A stretch of 64,000 bases of DNA from Bacteroides ihuae. GTDB taxonomy: Bacteria; Bacteroidota; Bacteroidia; Bacteroidales; Bacteroidaceae. The first letter of the stretch is position 1; every line of letters begins with the position of its first letter. This document shows, in pieces, positions 29,599 to 41,606 of this stretch. Location: the NCBI RefSeq assembly GCF_900104585.1, contig NZ_FNVX01000005.1:248001-312000 (forward strand), given 5' to 3'. The translations under genes were made by a program, and so were the position numbers. The notes below the pieces were generated by a model. That model did not search any database and had not been told where the DNA came from. It saw only the letters and a list, made by a program, of their open reading frames with translations.

Positions 29599-31185
29599 TT
29601 ATTTATTCTTTTCCTGAGATATTTTATCTTTAATATGAAAATAGTCAAAATCAACAAAGCCTCCCGGATTTTTTGTGGCATAATTGAATAGTCCGAAACG
29701 ATACCCCATAAAATGTGGTATTGTGTAAGACATTTTAAGTGAATTGCCTATTGATATCCATGATTGACCGTCCAAACTATAGAAAAAGTTTGCTCTATCG
29801 GTGCGTTCTCTGAAATCACAATCTATTTTAAGATAAACCTTATTTTGAGATAGTGGTATCTTGTTTATTTCGAGAGCTTCACCGGATTCTGCATTTATCA
29901 TAACAATTGATTTGCCCTTATTTTCGGCTTTTACTCCTACCAATCCATAATTTTTTTGAAGTAACCCCAAACCTGCAAAATCACCGTCGTGCATATTAGT
30001 TATGTCTATTGAAGTTGATCCTGTACATTCCGGTCCTATAGTGCGTTGAGTAAGTGTGTTTTTAGCCATAAGGAAAGATGGATCAGCACGCTCTGTTGTA
30101 AGACGGAGATAGCCTTTTCTTTTTGTTACCGACCAGAATTTATTGTCGGGGTTGTGGTTCCACTGCCAGACTAATGGCAGGGCTGCATCTCCTTTTTTTC
30201 GATTGAAATCATCAGAAGCTACAATTCCCGGAATTAAGCTTTTGTTCGCTGGCAGATCCAGCTTTTCCGGAACTTTGCCATTTTCACCGAGAATAGGCCA
30301 GCCATCTTCCCATTTTACTGGCACAAGATAAGGTATACGGCCTACAGAGCCAAAGTCTCGAAATAGATACGCATACCATCTCCCATCTGGAGTATCGATA
30401 AGCCCTCCTTGAGCCACTCCTTTATCTTGTAGAGCCACTCTGCCTTCATAAGGTCCTGCTATTTTATCAGCTTTGTGAACAATGACAGTACGCATTCCGT
30501 TTTTCGGCCATGTAATGTTGAAAAGATAATATTTTCCATTAATCTTGAACAGCTGAGAGCCTTCAGCTGGAAGTCCTCTATTCGCACCTGTAGATAAACT
30601 TGCATTTTCAATAATTACTTGTTCCTTTGTCCCTGGTTTTATGCCTGATGCATCGGCATTCAGTTCTACCAATTTTAGATTTTCGTTTCCATAAATTAGA
30701 TATGTGCGACCGTCATCGTCAAAGAATAGAGAATGATCGTGGAAGCTTGGTGCGAATGTAAATTCTTTCCAAGGTCCTTTTTCTATATTTTTAGTTGAAT
30801 ATATATGCGTTCGACCTGTGGCCTGAGCGAAAGTACTTACATAATAGCTTCCATTATGATAACGCAAGCTGCTAGCCCAAGAACCTCTACCATAGTTGCT
30901 TTCTCCATTATTAAGAGACAGTGGCGCTATTGTATCAAGAACATTGTATGCATAATTAATAATCTTCCAGTTTACTAGATCTGTAGATTTCATAATTGGA
31001 ACTCCCGGACTCATATGCATTGTAGTGCTACTCATGTAGTAGTTATCACCTATGCGAATTATAGACATATCCGGAACATCTGCGTAAATAATAGGGTTAT
31101 GAGCTTGTTTCTCTTGTGCAAATGCCGGGTTGCATACTATCAGCGCAACAAAAGCTGCAATACCTAAAAGTGTGTTTCTTACCAT
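29599..31185 (-). CDS. GH43 beta-xylosidase/arabinofuranosidase with C-terminal concanavalin-like domain
   Basis: Secreted 528-aa enzyme: signal peptide (1-23), GH43 propeller (about 28-320), and C-terminal beta-sandwich of the GH43_C2/beta-xylosidase C type (about 330-520). Catalytic residues are predicted as base Asp39 in ADVPDMSII, Asp150 in SFHDHSLFFDDDG and acid Glu208 in LPAEGSQLF. The FHDHSLFFDDDG arrangement and the C-terminal sandwich match the GH43 subfamily that includes arabinofuranosidases acting on doubly substituted xylose and beta-xylosidases. It is a different subfamily from the CBM6-bearing GH43s here. The Met in PDMS replaces the usual Pro (PDPS), a mild oddity. It begins 13 bp after the esterase stop. 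Confidence 0.88.
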   Translation of the reverse strand: MVRNTLLGIAAFVALIVCNPAFAQEKQAHNPIIYADVPDMSIIRIGDNYYMSSTTMHMSPGVPIMKSTDLVNWKIINYAYNVLDTIAPLSLNNGESNYGRGSWASSLRYHNGSYYVSTFAQATGRTHIYSTKNIEKGPWKEFTFAPSFHDHSLFFDDDGRTYLIYGNENLKLVELNADASGIKPGTKEQVIIENASLSTGANRGLPAEGSQLFKINGKYYLFNITWPKNGMRTVIVHKADKIAGPYEGRVALQDKGVAQGGLIDTPDGRWYAYLFRDFGSVGRIPYLVPVKWEDGWPILGENGKVPEKLDLPANKSLIPGIVASDDFNRKKGDAALPLVWQWNHNPDNKFWSVTKRKGYLRLTTERADPSFLMAKNTLTQRTIGPECTGSTSIDITNMHDGDFAGLGLLQKNYGLVGVKAENKGKSIVMINAESGEALEINKIPLSQNKVYLKIDCDFRERTDRANFFYSLDGQSWISIGNSLKMSYTIPHFMGYRFGLFNYATKNPGGFVDFDYFHIKDKISQEKNK

Positions 31186-31198
31186 ATTGTTTTATTTG

Positions 31199-33211
<2,013 letters not shown>

Positions 33212-33225
33212 TCATAATTCATAGG

Positions 33226-33291
33226 CAAAGCTAATCAGTATTTAATTAAAATAAAAATAAATGAGTTACATGATTTTAAGGCTATGTTACA
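33226..33291 (-). promoter_or_regulatory. Promoter and operator of the minus-strand enzyme operon
   Basis: Read on the minus strand, TGTAAC occurs at 33291-33286 and again at 33270-33265, exactly 21 bp apart. TAGCTTTG at 33233-33226 matches the Bacteroidetes -7 consensus TAnnTTTG and starts 32 bp after the last hexamer. The first gene starts at 33196. The spacing matches the proximal boxes of the other arrays in this window. Confidence 0.65.
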
Positions 33292-33706
33292 TTTTCCATT
33301 AAATCGATTATTTTATTCACAATGGCTTCTAAAAAATAGCATGATGGATCTTCAGTTTATCTTTGGTTTTTATTGTCTATTTTTAAGAGATAACTCTTTT
33401 ATATTCAGATGTTTATAATGTTTTTGTGTTACACTGTTGAAAGATTAGGTAACTTGTTTTTGTGTGTGAGGCTTAAATAAAAGCCTTTGTGATATAATAA
33501 TTAGCATCTGTTGGTGGAGCTTAAGAATTATCAGTGGGCAGATATATAACACTTCATTTTAATGCTATGTTTGCTTAGTATGTCCTTTATAATTCCTTAG
33601 ATATATGAATTGCAGGATTAACTCTTGTTTTTTGTTGCATGCTGGCATATTAAGTATAATGCGAATAACCTCTAAACTCAAGAACTGTTGGTCTTCTAAT
33701 TGATGC

Positions 33707-33914
33707 TACCTCTTTAAATAGTGTATTTATAGATGATATAACGGAATGCGTATGTGTACTTTGATGTCTCATGTTACGTACAGAAAAGCTTTTGTAACAT
33801 TTAGTGTTAATAGTGTAATATTAGTGTAAATTTGTGTAGCACGAATATTTAATATCTATTAGTAATATTCGGTACATTTGCCACACTATGTTAAAGCATA
33901 CTTTAACTTAAATG
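33707..33914. repeat. Promoter-region duplication, copy A
   Basis: About 208 bp that is clearly similar to 46461-46664, judged by eye at roughly three quarters identity. Shared stretches include GATGATATAACGGAATG, GTACAGAAAAGCTTTTGTAA and TATGTTAAAGCAT. It covers the operator array and -7 box of the NHL-SusC-SusD operon. Confidence 0.8.
33772..33880 (+). promoter_or_regulatory. Promoter and operator of the NHL-SusC-SusD operon
   Basis: Four hexamers on an exact 21-bp phase: TGTTAC 33772, TGTAAC 33793, TGTAAT 33814 and TGTAGC 33835. A -7 box TACATTTG lies at 33873-33880, 54 bp after the end of the third hexamer and 33 bp after the fourth. The phasing puts all boxes on one DNA face, as expected for an AraC-type activator. 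Confidence 0.65.
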
Positions 33915-34092
33915 GTGTTGATATGCCGCGTTAACCTTAATACTTTATTCTTAATGTACTACTTGTATGATGATAGTTAATATTCATATAAAAACACTAC
34001 TTGAGATTTTACTCCATGGGGTGAGCGCCCTTACTATCCATTTATTTATTCTAAGCTGAATGCATTCTCTTACATTGTTAAACTTAATTTTA

Positions 34093-35424
34093 ATGAAAAT
34101 GAAGAAAAATCTAATTTTTATTTTTCTGATTTCTCCGTTCTTCTTTGCCTGCAATGGTAGCGAGGAAATAGAGAAAACACTTGGGACAGGGAATTATTAC
34201 GACCCTCAAAAGCCTGTTTCTGTTATTGAACTTCTGCCTTCTTGGGGGAAAATAGACCAAAACTTCCTTATCAGAGGAAACTTTCCAAAAAACACGGATC
34301 AAATTAAAGTTTATTTCGATACTAAGCGAGCTGTTATTTTAGGTTGCGATGGACATGAACTTTATGGGATGATTCCGAAACAATCTCCCGGATTTAATCA
34401 GTTATCTGTTGTAATTGGAGAAGATAGTATCGTTCCGAACATCAAATTCAAATATTATCAGAAACAGTCTCTTAAAAATATTGTCGGAAAAGAGAACCAA
34501 GGAGACAACTATGTGGAAGGAAGTTTTGATGAGGCTCGAATAAAGAATCCTACCGGACTGGGCACTGTCAAAGGTCAAAAAGGGGATAATATTATTATGG
34601 TTGAAGGAGAATGGGATTCCAGAATCAGCCTGATTTCTCTGGATGACAATAAAATGATAAAGATAGCTGATGTCGGCTGGTGTGGCGGGCCTGCTGTTAC
34701 AAATACCAGAGACAAATTTTATGTGATAAACAGAGACGGTAATCGAAATATCTATAGTTTCTCAAAGGCGGACGGATGGATAGCCACACCTGTTACGGAT
34801 TTGCAGATTACGAATGATATGTTGTCAAGTGGAGGTATTGTCGGGGGCTTAACTTTTGCTGAGGACGATCGCTATCTGTATGTTATGACTGGCGACGGAC
34901 ACATGGGGTGTATCGATTTGGTGGAAAAAAAATTCACAAAGATCTTAAGCAGTAACGATTGGGACGGAGTAAACGTTGGTACCGGGTGGAGTAGTTACCT
35001 TGTTTATAGCAAGTATTATCATTGTTTCTTTGCAACGCAAGAGGGTGCGAACGGCATATTTAAAATAGAAAAAAATGCTGAAGGAAACTGGAAAGCAAAA
35101 AAATATGCTGGTTTCAATTCTGGCAACAACGTTGTTTTGGGGCACCGTCTTAATGATGCAGTCTTAAGAAATCCATCAGGAATTGCTGTGAACAATGATG
35201 GCGAGATTTATTTTGGAAGCAAATCCGGATCTTGTATTCTTAAAATTAAAGGAGACATGGTATCATTAGTTGCAGGAGTACCCAATTCTTGGCAGACCGG
35301 GGTTTCAAACATTCCACTTGAGTCAGGTTTTAATCAGCCGCTTGCTATTGTAACTGACTTTGAAGATAATTTCTATATCGCAGACAGGGATAAACGTTTG
35401 GTTAGAAAACTTACCATAGAATAA
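34093..35424 (+). CDS. IPT/TIG and NHL-repeat surface lipoprotein
   Basis: Predicted lipoprotein of 443 aa from the ATG at 34093 (MKMKKNLIFIFLISPFFFAC; lipobox Cys about residue 20). An earlier in-frame ATG at 34060 would bury the signal peptide. After the lipid anchor comes an IPT/TIG-like Ig domain (about 40-125), then NHL-type beta-propeller repeats visible as ARIKNPTGLG, LRNPSGIAVNNDG and FNQPLAIVTD. Such proteins occur next to SusC/SusD pairs in Bacteroides and are presumed surface glycan-binding proteins. It is the first gene after the operator array and is followed by SusC after 20 bp. No catalytic motif is seen. Confidence 0.8.
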   Translation: MKMKKNLIFIFLISPFFFACNGSEEIEKTLGTGNYYDPQKPVSVIELLPSWGKIDQNFLIRGNFPKNTDQIKVYFDTKRAVILGCDGHELYGMIPKQSPGFNQLSVVIGEDSIVPNIKFKYYQKQSLKNIVGKENQGDNYVEGSFDEARIKNPTGLGTVKGQKGDNIIMVEGEWDSRISLISLDDNKMIKIADVGWCGGPAVTNTRDKFYVINRDGNRNIYSFSKADGWIATPVTDLQITNDMLSSGGIVGGLTFAEDDRYLYVMTGDGHMGCIDLVEKKFTKILSSNDWDGVNVGTGWSSYLVYSKYYHCFFATQEGANGIFKIEKNAEGNWKAKKYAGFNSGNNVVLGHRLNDAVLRNPSGIAVNNDGEIYFGSKSGSCILKIKGDMVSLVAGVPNSWQTGVSNIPLESGFNQPLAIVTDFEDNFYIADRDKRLVRKLTIE

Positions 35425-35444
35425 AAACGAAATAGATTTATGAT

Positions 35445-38400
35445 ATGAAAATAAAATATGTCATTTTACAATTTATAGTACTAGTAGTATGTACTAGTGC
35501 TTTCGCTCAATCGAATATAATAGCCGGAGGTTCTGTAATGGATGAGAAAGGAGACGCTTTGATTGGTGTTTCTGTGTCGATAAAAGGAAATCCTAGTAAT
35601 GGAGCTATAACAAATGCTGACGGACATTTTAGACTTACCGGAATAAGCGCCAAACAGATAGTTGTTTTCTCATATATTGGTTTTGAATCGCAAGAAGTTG
35701 TTATGGGAAAAACAAATGAACGCATGCGTATTGTTTTAAAAGAAGACATAAATGCGCTGGATGAAGTTATTGTAACAAGTTCAGGTAAAGTTCAGAAAAA
35801 GATCAATGTAACAGGAGCCATTACGAGTGTTGAGATGAAAGACCTTAAGGTTCCTGCATCCTCAGTTAGTAATATGCTCGGTGGGCGTGTCCCGGGGATT
35901 ATATCTGTTAATCGTAGTGGAGAGCCCGGAAAAGATTTTTCTGAGTTCTGGATTCGTGGTATAAGCACATTTGGAGCCGGATCATCGGCTTTGGTTCTGA
36001 TTGATGGAATAGAAGGCGATCTCAATACGCTTGATCCGGAAGATATTGAAAGCTTCTCTATCCTGAAAGATGCTTCTTCTACAGCAGTATATGGAGTAAG
36101 AGGTGCGAACGGCGTGGTACTTGTTACAACGAAGAAAGGTAAAGCCGGGAAATTGGATCTCAGGGTGAAAGCAAATGCCGGTATCTCTTACTCTCCGCGT
36201 ATGCCTGAATATGTTCGTGCCGCTGACTATGCCACCTTGGCTAATGAGGCATCTGTAACAAGAGGCGGTATTCCAATCTACTCGGATGTCGATCTGGCGT
36301 TATTTGCAAATCACATGGATCCTGATCTTCATCCGGATGTAAATTGGAGAGATGTGATTCTAAAAGATTATACATGGAACCAACAATATTTTTTGAGTGC
36401 CTCCGGAGGTGGTGAAGTAGCTCGATATTATATCAGTGCGGGTTATCTGACGAAAGATGCCATATTCAAGCAGGATAAAGGTTTGAATAGATACGATACG
36501 AATGTAAATTATAACAAGTTTAATTTTCGTGCAAATGTTGATGTGAATCTAACTTCAACAACAACTCTGTCTTTGAATGAAGAAAGTGTGATCACTACGC
36601 AGAATTATCCTGGTTATGGAGATAATACAGATGCCCTATGGCAGGCTCAATCGATTTTGACCCCTGTTACCGTGCCCATCCTTTATTCAACAGGAGAAGC
36701 TCCCGGTTATGGTAGCGATAAGAATAATATAAGTCCTTATGTATTGCTTAATATGACCGGTTATCGCAAAAACTATTCCAACAACAACAAGATCACAATG
36801 CAACTTAACCAAAAGTTGGATATGATCACAGAAGGTCTTTCTATCATGGGATTGATAAATTTGGATACTAGTAGCTGGATGTGGCAGTCGAGAGAAAAAA
36901 TTCCGGCAATCTATTACGCGGATGGAAGAACAAGGGATGGAAAATTGGATCTGATTAAAAAATCGGAATATCAAGAACCGTATTATTCGAATAATACTCA
37001 AACAGATCGTAAATATTACTATGAAGGCCGTATCAATTACGAGCGTGTATTTGATAAACTGCACCGTGTTGGCGGATTGATACATGCTTACTGGAGTGAT
37101 TATGAATCTTCTAAATACAAAACCGGGCTGACTGCTATTCCAAAGCGCTATAACAGTTATGCAAGCCGTTTTTCATACTCATACGCAGATACATACATGG
37201 CGGAATTTAACGTGGGATATACCGGTTCCGAAGCTTTCGAACAAGGAAAGAAATTCGGATGGTTTCCGGCTGCATCTTTGGGCTGGGCTCCTTCCCAATA
37301 CGAAGTTGTGAAAAAGGTCTTTCCTTTCCTTAATTATTTGAAATTCAGGGCTTCTTACGGAATTGTTGGTAATGACCGCCTGACTTGGGATGACTCTGTA
37401 CGTTTTCCATACCTCACGTTGATCGGATATTCGGGCTCGGGCCAATGGATGAATGGTTCGGGGATTACAGAAACTCAAGTGGGATCAAGTAACTTGAGAT
37501 GGGAAAAAGCAACTAAATATAACTTTGGTATTGATGTGCGTCTTTTTGATGAACGTTTTGAAGCTACCGTGGACATGTTTAAGGATGTGCGTTCGGGAAT
37601 ATATCAGCAACGTCAGAGTGTTCCTGAAGAAATGGGACTTGTTACATTACCTTGGGCTAATGTTGGTAAAATGAAAAGTTGGGGTGTTGATGGACATATG
37701 TCCTATACGCAGCCATTAGCCCCTACGGATAGAAGCAAGTATCTTACTTTTCGTATGAATTTTACACAATCGCGCAATAAGATTTTGGAATTTGAGGAAG
37801 ATATAAAAAAATATCCATATCAATCTGCTGTAGGTTACCAAAGTGGGATCAATAGGGGGCTAGTTTCTCTTGGTTTGTTTAGAGATAAGGAGGATATTCA
37901 AAATAGTCCTAAACAAGAATTCGGAAATTACTTGCCTGGAGACATCAAATATAAAGATGTGAATGGAGACGGTGTTGTTAACTCAGACGATAACATTCCA
38001 TTGCAATATTCATGGACTCCTCAAATACAATATGGTTTTGCTACTGAATTTAATTGGAAGAACTTTAATGTTAGTATCCTTTTTGAAGGAGTAGCCAGAG
38101 TTAAATATTTCAAAGGTGGAAATATGTACAATCCATTCTCTGGACGGGAAAGCGGTAATGTAATTACTGATTATGCCAATCCTAATAATCGCTGGATCTC
38201 AGCAGAAATATCAGGAAATCCAGCTACAGAAAATCCTAATGCAAAATACCCAAGACTTTACTATGGAGGTAGCTGGAATAATAGTGTGAATTCTACATTC
38301 TGGCTTCAGGATGGTAGTTATGTGAGATTGAAAAATGTGCAGATTTCGTATACGGCAAAAATAAAGGCTTTAAAGAAGTTTGGTCTACAGAATGCTGTCA

Positions 38401-38531
38401 TTAGCTTTATAGGTGAAAATTTGGCTATATGGTCTAAAGAGAAAATGCTGGATCCAAGTCAGGCCATGTATAGCGGAACCAAATATCCTGTTCAGCGGGT
38501 ATATACATTGCAATTAAACCTCTCATTTTAA
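35445..38531 (+). CDS. SusC-like TonB-dependent outer-membrane transporter 1
   Basis: Outer-membrane oligosaccharide importer of 1028 aa. It has a signal peptide (1-21), carboxypeptidase-regulatory-like domain (about 25-110), TonB box region around ALDEVIVTSSG, plug domain (about 120-235; LVLIDGIEGDLNTLDPEDIES, ASSTAVYGVRGANGVVLVTTKKGK) and a C-terminal beta-barrel ending in LQLNLSF with a terminal aromatic residue. It pairs with the SusD at 38573 and should import xylo-oligosaccharides released at the surface. It shows only family-level likeness to the second SusC at 55784, so the two systems probably prefer different fragments. Confidence 0.95.
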   Translation: MKIKYVILQFIVLVVCTSAFAQSNIIAGGSVMDEKGDALIGVSVSIKGNPSNGAITNADGHFRLTGISAKQIVVFSYIGFESQEVVMGKTNERMRIVLKEDINALDEVIVTSSGKVQKKINVTGAITSVEMKDLKVPASSVSNMLGGRVPGIISVNRSGEPGKDFSEFWIRGISTFGAGSSALVLIDGIEGDLNTLDPEDIESFSILKDASSTAVYGVRGANGVVLVTTKKGKAGKLDLRVKANAGISYSPRMPEYVRAADYATLANEASVTRGGIPIYSDVDLALFANHMDPDLHPDVNWRDVILKDYTWNQQYFLSASGGGEVARYYISAGYLTKDAIFKQDKGLNRYDTNVNYNKFNFRANVDVNLTSTTTLSLNEESVITTQNYPGYGDNTDALWQAQSILTPVTVPILYSTGEAPGYGSDKNNISPYVLLNMTGYRKNYSNNNKITMQLNQKLDMITEGLSIMGLINLDTSSWMWQSREKIPAIYYADGRTRDGKLDLIKKSEYQEPYYSNNTQTDRKYYYEGRINYERVFDKLHRVGGLIHAYWSDYESSKYKTGLTAIPKRYNSYASRFSYSYADTYMAEFNVGYTGSEAFEQGKKFGWFPAASLGWAPSQYEVVKKVFPFLNYLKFRASYGIVGNDRLTWDDSVRFPYLTLIGYSGSGQWMNGSGITETQVGSSNLRWEKATKYNFGIDVRLFDERFEATVDMFKDVRSGIYQQRQSVPEEMGLVTLPWANVGKMKSWGVDGHMSYTQPLAPTDRSKYLTFRMNFTQSRNKILEFEEDIKKYPYQSAVGYQSGINRGLVSLGLFRDKEDIQNSPKQEFGNYLPGDIKYKDVNGDGVVNSDDNIPLQYSWTPQIQYGFATEFNWKNFNVSILFEGVARVKYFKGGNMYNPFSGRESGNVITDYANPNNRWISAEISGNPATENPNAKYPRLYYGGSWNNSVNSTFWLQDGSYVRLKNVQISYTAKIKALKKFGLQNAVISFIGENLAIWSKEKMLDPSQAMYSGTKYPVQRVYTLQLNLSF

Positions 38532-38572
38532 TATTGTATTTTAGACTTATAATTAATGATAAAATAGAAGTT

Positions 38573-40564
38573 ATGAATAGAATAACCATTATAAATAAAA
38601 TAAGAACGCGCCTGTTGGTCTTACCGGTTATTGCGCTTTTTGCTTTCTTGACATTTAACTCGTGTGATGATTATCTGGACATCAATAAATATGTTTATGA
38701 CCAGACAACAATGGATTCAATTTTCTTGTCGAAGGCAAGAACAGAACAATACATCAATGGAACAGCCGCTTTGTTGTTTGACGAATCTCTACTCATGGGA
38801 ACCGACTGGGGTGGAGCAGTAACATTGCCGAGTGGTTCCGGAGCCGATGAAGCTATTATTCCGTTTATGCTTAACGGAAATAGTATTTTATACGATGAAA
38901 TAACAGAGACCAATACAAGAATAAATCCTTGGCCAACCTGTTATAAAGGAATACGCAAAGCGAATATTGTGCTTGCCAATATCCATAAGAATCAAGAAAT
39001 CACAGAAATGGAATCACGAGATTTCAAAGGTAGAGCTTATTTTCTTAGAGCCTATTTTTACTTTTATCTTGTACGCCTATACGGACCGGTGCCAATCCTT
39101 CCGGATGTGGCTTTTGATACGGATGTAGATATTGCCAAAGCCTCAATTGAGCGCTCGCCGTATGATCAGTGTGTTGAAAAGATTTGTGCGGATTTTGAAG
39201 CAGCGGCAGGTCTACTTCCTCTTCAAAGAATTGAATCAGAACAGCTTATGCCAACAAGAGGAGCAGCTTTGGCTTTCAAAGCACGTATGCAATTGTACGC
39301 GGCAAGTCCATTGTTCAATGGAAATACGTACTATGCTGATTGGAAAAACTCCGAAGGAGTTCCTTTCATCCCTCAAACTGAAGATAAAACTAAATGGGCG
39401 AAAGCTGCCGCCACATTCAAACGGATAATTGATATGAACACGTATGAACTTCAGACGGTAGCAAAAATGGTCAATGACAAAGGTACCGGAACACTACCAT
39501 TGCCAGCCACAGTGTCTAGCGCCAGTTTTCCTAATGGAGCAGGAAATATAGATCCGTATAAATCGTATAAATCTATTTTTGACGGGACTTATCAACCTTA
39601 CAGTGTGAAAGAGTATATTTATTATGCGAGGAGAAGTGATAGTGATGATCGTCTTTATTTTCCGGATGCCATTGGAGGAAATGCCACATTTAGTGTAACT
39701 CAAGATATGATTGACGCTTACAGTATGGCCGATGGTAGAAGCTTTGATGAAGCTACCGAGGATGAGAAATCTTATAAAGCAGTAGGAAGCAACAGTACTT
39801 TCGCTTTAGAGTATCAGCTTTCCGCAAATAGAGCTCGTAGAGATGATAACCGTGAACCTCGTTACTTTGCAACAATTGGATTCAACCATTGTATTTGGCC
39901 GGGTACATCTTTCAGAGGTACGGAAAATTTAAAGAATCGCGAAGTAACTTATTACGATGATGGTAACGCTAAAAATCCAAGTGACAATAATCATAGAAAC
40001 AGAACCGGATATACTTGCCGCAAATATATACACCAAGAGGATATAGGCCATTGGAACTCTACAAAAAAGTCCAAGGTATGGCCTTTGGCACGATATGCGG
40101 AAGTCTTATTAGGCTATGCTGAAGCATTGAATGAAATGCAAGAAGGGTCATACACTGATGAATCAGGGGTTGTGGTAACTAAAGATGTAAATGAAATTGT
40201 TAAATATTTTAATCAGGTTCGTTACAGAGCGGGACAACCTGGTATAACAATAGCCGATGCTTCTGATTATAATAAAATGAAAAAAATAGTGAAGCATGAG
40301 TGGCAGATTGAATTTGCCTTCGAATCGCGTCGCTATTGGGATTTACGCCGTTGGAAAGATGCGTATGATGCATACAACAAACCAATAAAAGGTTTGGATG
40401 TGAGTGCTAAATCCTCGCAGCGTGAACAATTTTACACAGCGAGAATCTGGAATACAGAAGTGTACATGAAGCGAATGTTTTCTAATAAAATGTACTTCTG
40501 GCCTATTGACAGAAATGTGTTGCAGAAAAATGGCAAACTGGTTCAAAACCCGGGTTGGAAATAG
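38573..40564 (+). CDS. SusD-like glycan-binding lipoprotein 1
   Basis: Surface lipoprotein lid for the preceding SusC. From ATG 38573 the protein is 663 aa, with signal peptide and lipobox FNSC at about residues 27-30. The alpha-helical TPR-like SusD fold is recognised from FKGRAYFLRAYFYFYLVRLYG, the RGAALAFKARMQLYAASP repeat, and the C-terminal WQIEFAFESRRYWDLRRWK motif. An upstream TTG in frame is unlikely, as it adds residues before the signal peptide. The gap to the SusC stop is 41 bp. It is longer than a typical SusD because of loop insertions in the middle. Confidence 0.94.
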   Translation: MNRITIINKIRTRLLVLPVIALFAFLTFNSCDDYLDINKYVYDQTTMDSIFLSKARTEQYINGTAALLFDESLLMGTDWGGAVTLPSGSGADEAIIPFMLNGNSILYDEITETNTRINPWPTCYKGIRKANIVLANIHKNQEITEMESRDFKGRAYFLRAYFYFYLVRLYGPVPILPDVAFDTDVDIAKASIERSPYDQCVEKICADFEAAAGLLPLQRIESEQLMPTRGAALAFKARMQLYAASPLFNGNTYYADWKNSEGVPFIPQTEDKTKWAKAAATFKRIIDMNTYELQTVAKMVNDKGTGTLPLPATVSSASFPNGAGNIDPYKSYKSIFDGTYQPYSVKEYIYYARRSDSDDRLYFPDAIGGNATFSVTQDMIDAYSMADGRSFDEATEDEKSYKAVGSNSTFALEYQLSANRARRDDNREPRYFATIGFNHCIWPGTSFRGTENLKNREVTYYDDGNAKNPSDNNHRNRTGYTCRKYIHQEDIGHWNSTKKSKVWPLARYAEVLLGYAEALNEMQEGSYTDESGVVVTKDVNEIVKYFNQVRYRAGQPGITIADASDYNKMKKIVKHEWQIEFAFESRRYWDLRRWKDAYDAYNKPIKGLDVSAKSSQREQFYTARIWNTEVYMKRMFSNKMYFWPIDRNVLQKNGKLVQNPGWK

Positions 40565-40584
40565 ATTGATTAATGAAATAATAA

Positions 40585-41517
40585 ATGAATAAGATGAAAA
40601 AATATACATTATTATCATTGTTCATGCTGGCTTTGTTTTTTACCGGCTGTGATGATGAGGCTCCTATGGATCAAGCGTTATATCCTGAATCAGTCTATCT
40701 TGTCGGGGCTAAGGACAAAATTATATACCGGGATTTAAATCTTGGTTATGTTCAGGATACTGTTTACGCATCGGTTGCAATCAGTGGCTCTCTTCCAATA
40801 GATAGAGATATTGTTGCTGAAGTGAAGGAATATCCGGAGGCAATTAAGAGGTATAATGACAGAGAACTTGGAACGAATGATATTCTTTTCCAGAATTTGC
40901 CGTTGGATATTTATAATTTGCCCGCCCCAATCGTAACAGTGAAAAAGGGTGAGCCATATAGTACTTGTCCGATATACGTAAAACCGGCTACATTGCATAT
41001 TGACTCGCTGTATATGATTGCATTAAAATTGAAGTCAACTTCTGCCTATGATTTGGCAAAAAAAGATACGGTTGTTTTAATGAGATTCAATATCATGAAC
41101 AAGTATTCCGGTTTGTACTATATGGATGGGGTTATTAAGAACCTTTCAAATCCAAATGATTCTGTTGTTTATAAAAGCCCCAGAAAGCTACAAGCTGTCT
41201 TTGACGGAAACACCGTTCGCATGTATCACTTGCAGAACGAATGGAGTAAAGGTGCTACGGATTATCGTCCTAATTATTGTTTTAATATCACAGTAAATGC
41301 TGACAATAGCCTATCCTTGGTTTCTTGGCAAAATTTTAAAATTCTGGAGGGAGGCGGTACTTACTACCCGGAACTTAGAGTATATGATTTGTGGTACAGG
41401 TTTATCGAAAATGGGGTAACAAAGAAGACCAGAGGATTTTTGTATAAAGAGCGTAAAAGTGATGATGAACAACGAATCATAAACGACTGGATGGGTGAAC
41501 ATAGAAAATATGACTAA
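40585..41517 (+). CDS. DUF1735/DUF4361-type surface lipoprotein
   Basis: Lipoprotein of 310 aa (lipobox FFTGC at about residue 22) with an N-terminal DUF1735-like Ig fold (about 30-165) and a C-terminal DUF4361-like domain (about 170-305). Proteins with this layout follow SusC/SusD genes in Bacteroides and act as surface glycan-binding proteins or cell-surface accessory factors. It starts 20 bp after SusD and is followed by a hairpin terminator, so it may be the last gene of the main transcript. Binding specificity cannot be told from sequence. Confidence 0.8.
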   Translation: MNKMKKYTLLSLFMLALFFTGCDDEAPMDQALYPESVYLVGAKDKIIYRDLNLGYVQDTVYASVAISGSLPIDRDIVAEVKEYPEAIKRYNDRELGTNDILFQNLPLDIYNLPAPIVTVKKGEPYSTCPIYVKPATLHIDSLYMIALKLKSTSAYDLAKKDTVVLMRFNIMNKYSGLYYMDGVIKNLSNPNDSVVYKSPRKLQAVFDGNTVRMYHLQNEWSKGATDYRPNYCFNITVNADNSLSLVSWQNFKILEGGGTYYPELRVYDLWYRFIENGVTKKTRGFLYKERKSDDEQRIINDWMGEHRKYD

Positions 41518-41548
41518 TTAGTCTTTTTTCTATTGAATAACAATTTTA

Positions 41549-41590
41549 AAATAGGAGGAGAGTCTTTGAAAAGAATCCTCCTATTTAATT
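41549..41590 (+). terminator. Hairpin terminator after DUF1735 gene
   Basis: Perfect 11-bp stem: AAATAGGAGGA at 41549-41559 and TCCTCCTATTT at 41576-41586, with a 16-nt loop and an AT-rich tail. It lies 16 bp before the next gene, so it may be a partial terminator that lowers expression of that gene. Confidence 0.6.
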
Positions 41591-41606
41591 TATAAATAAC
41601 GGTATA

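Noticed and set aside
33428..33453. GTTAC and GTAAC pair in the divergent region as another operator array
   Set aside because: The two are in opposite orientation and off the 21-bp phase, with no -7 box at the right distance.
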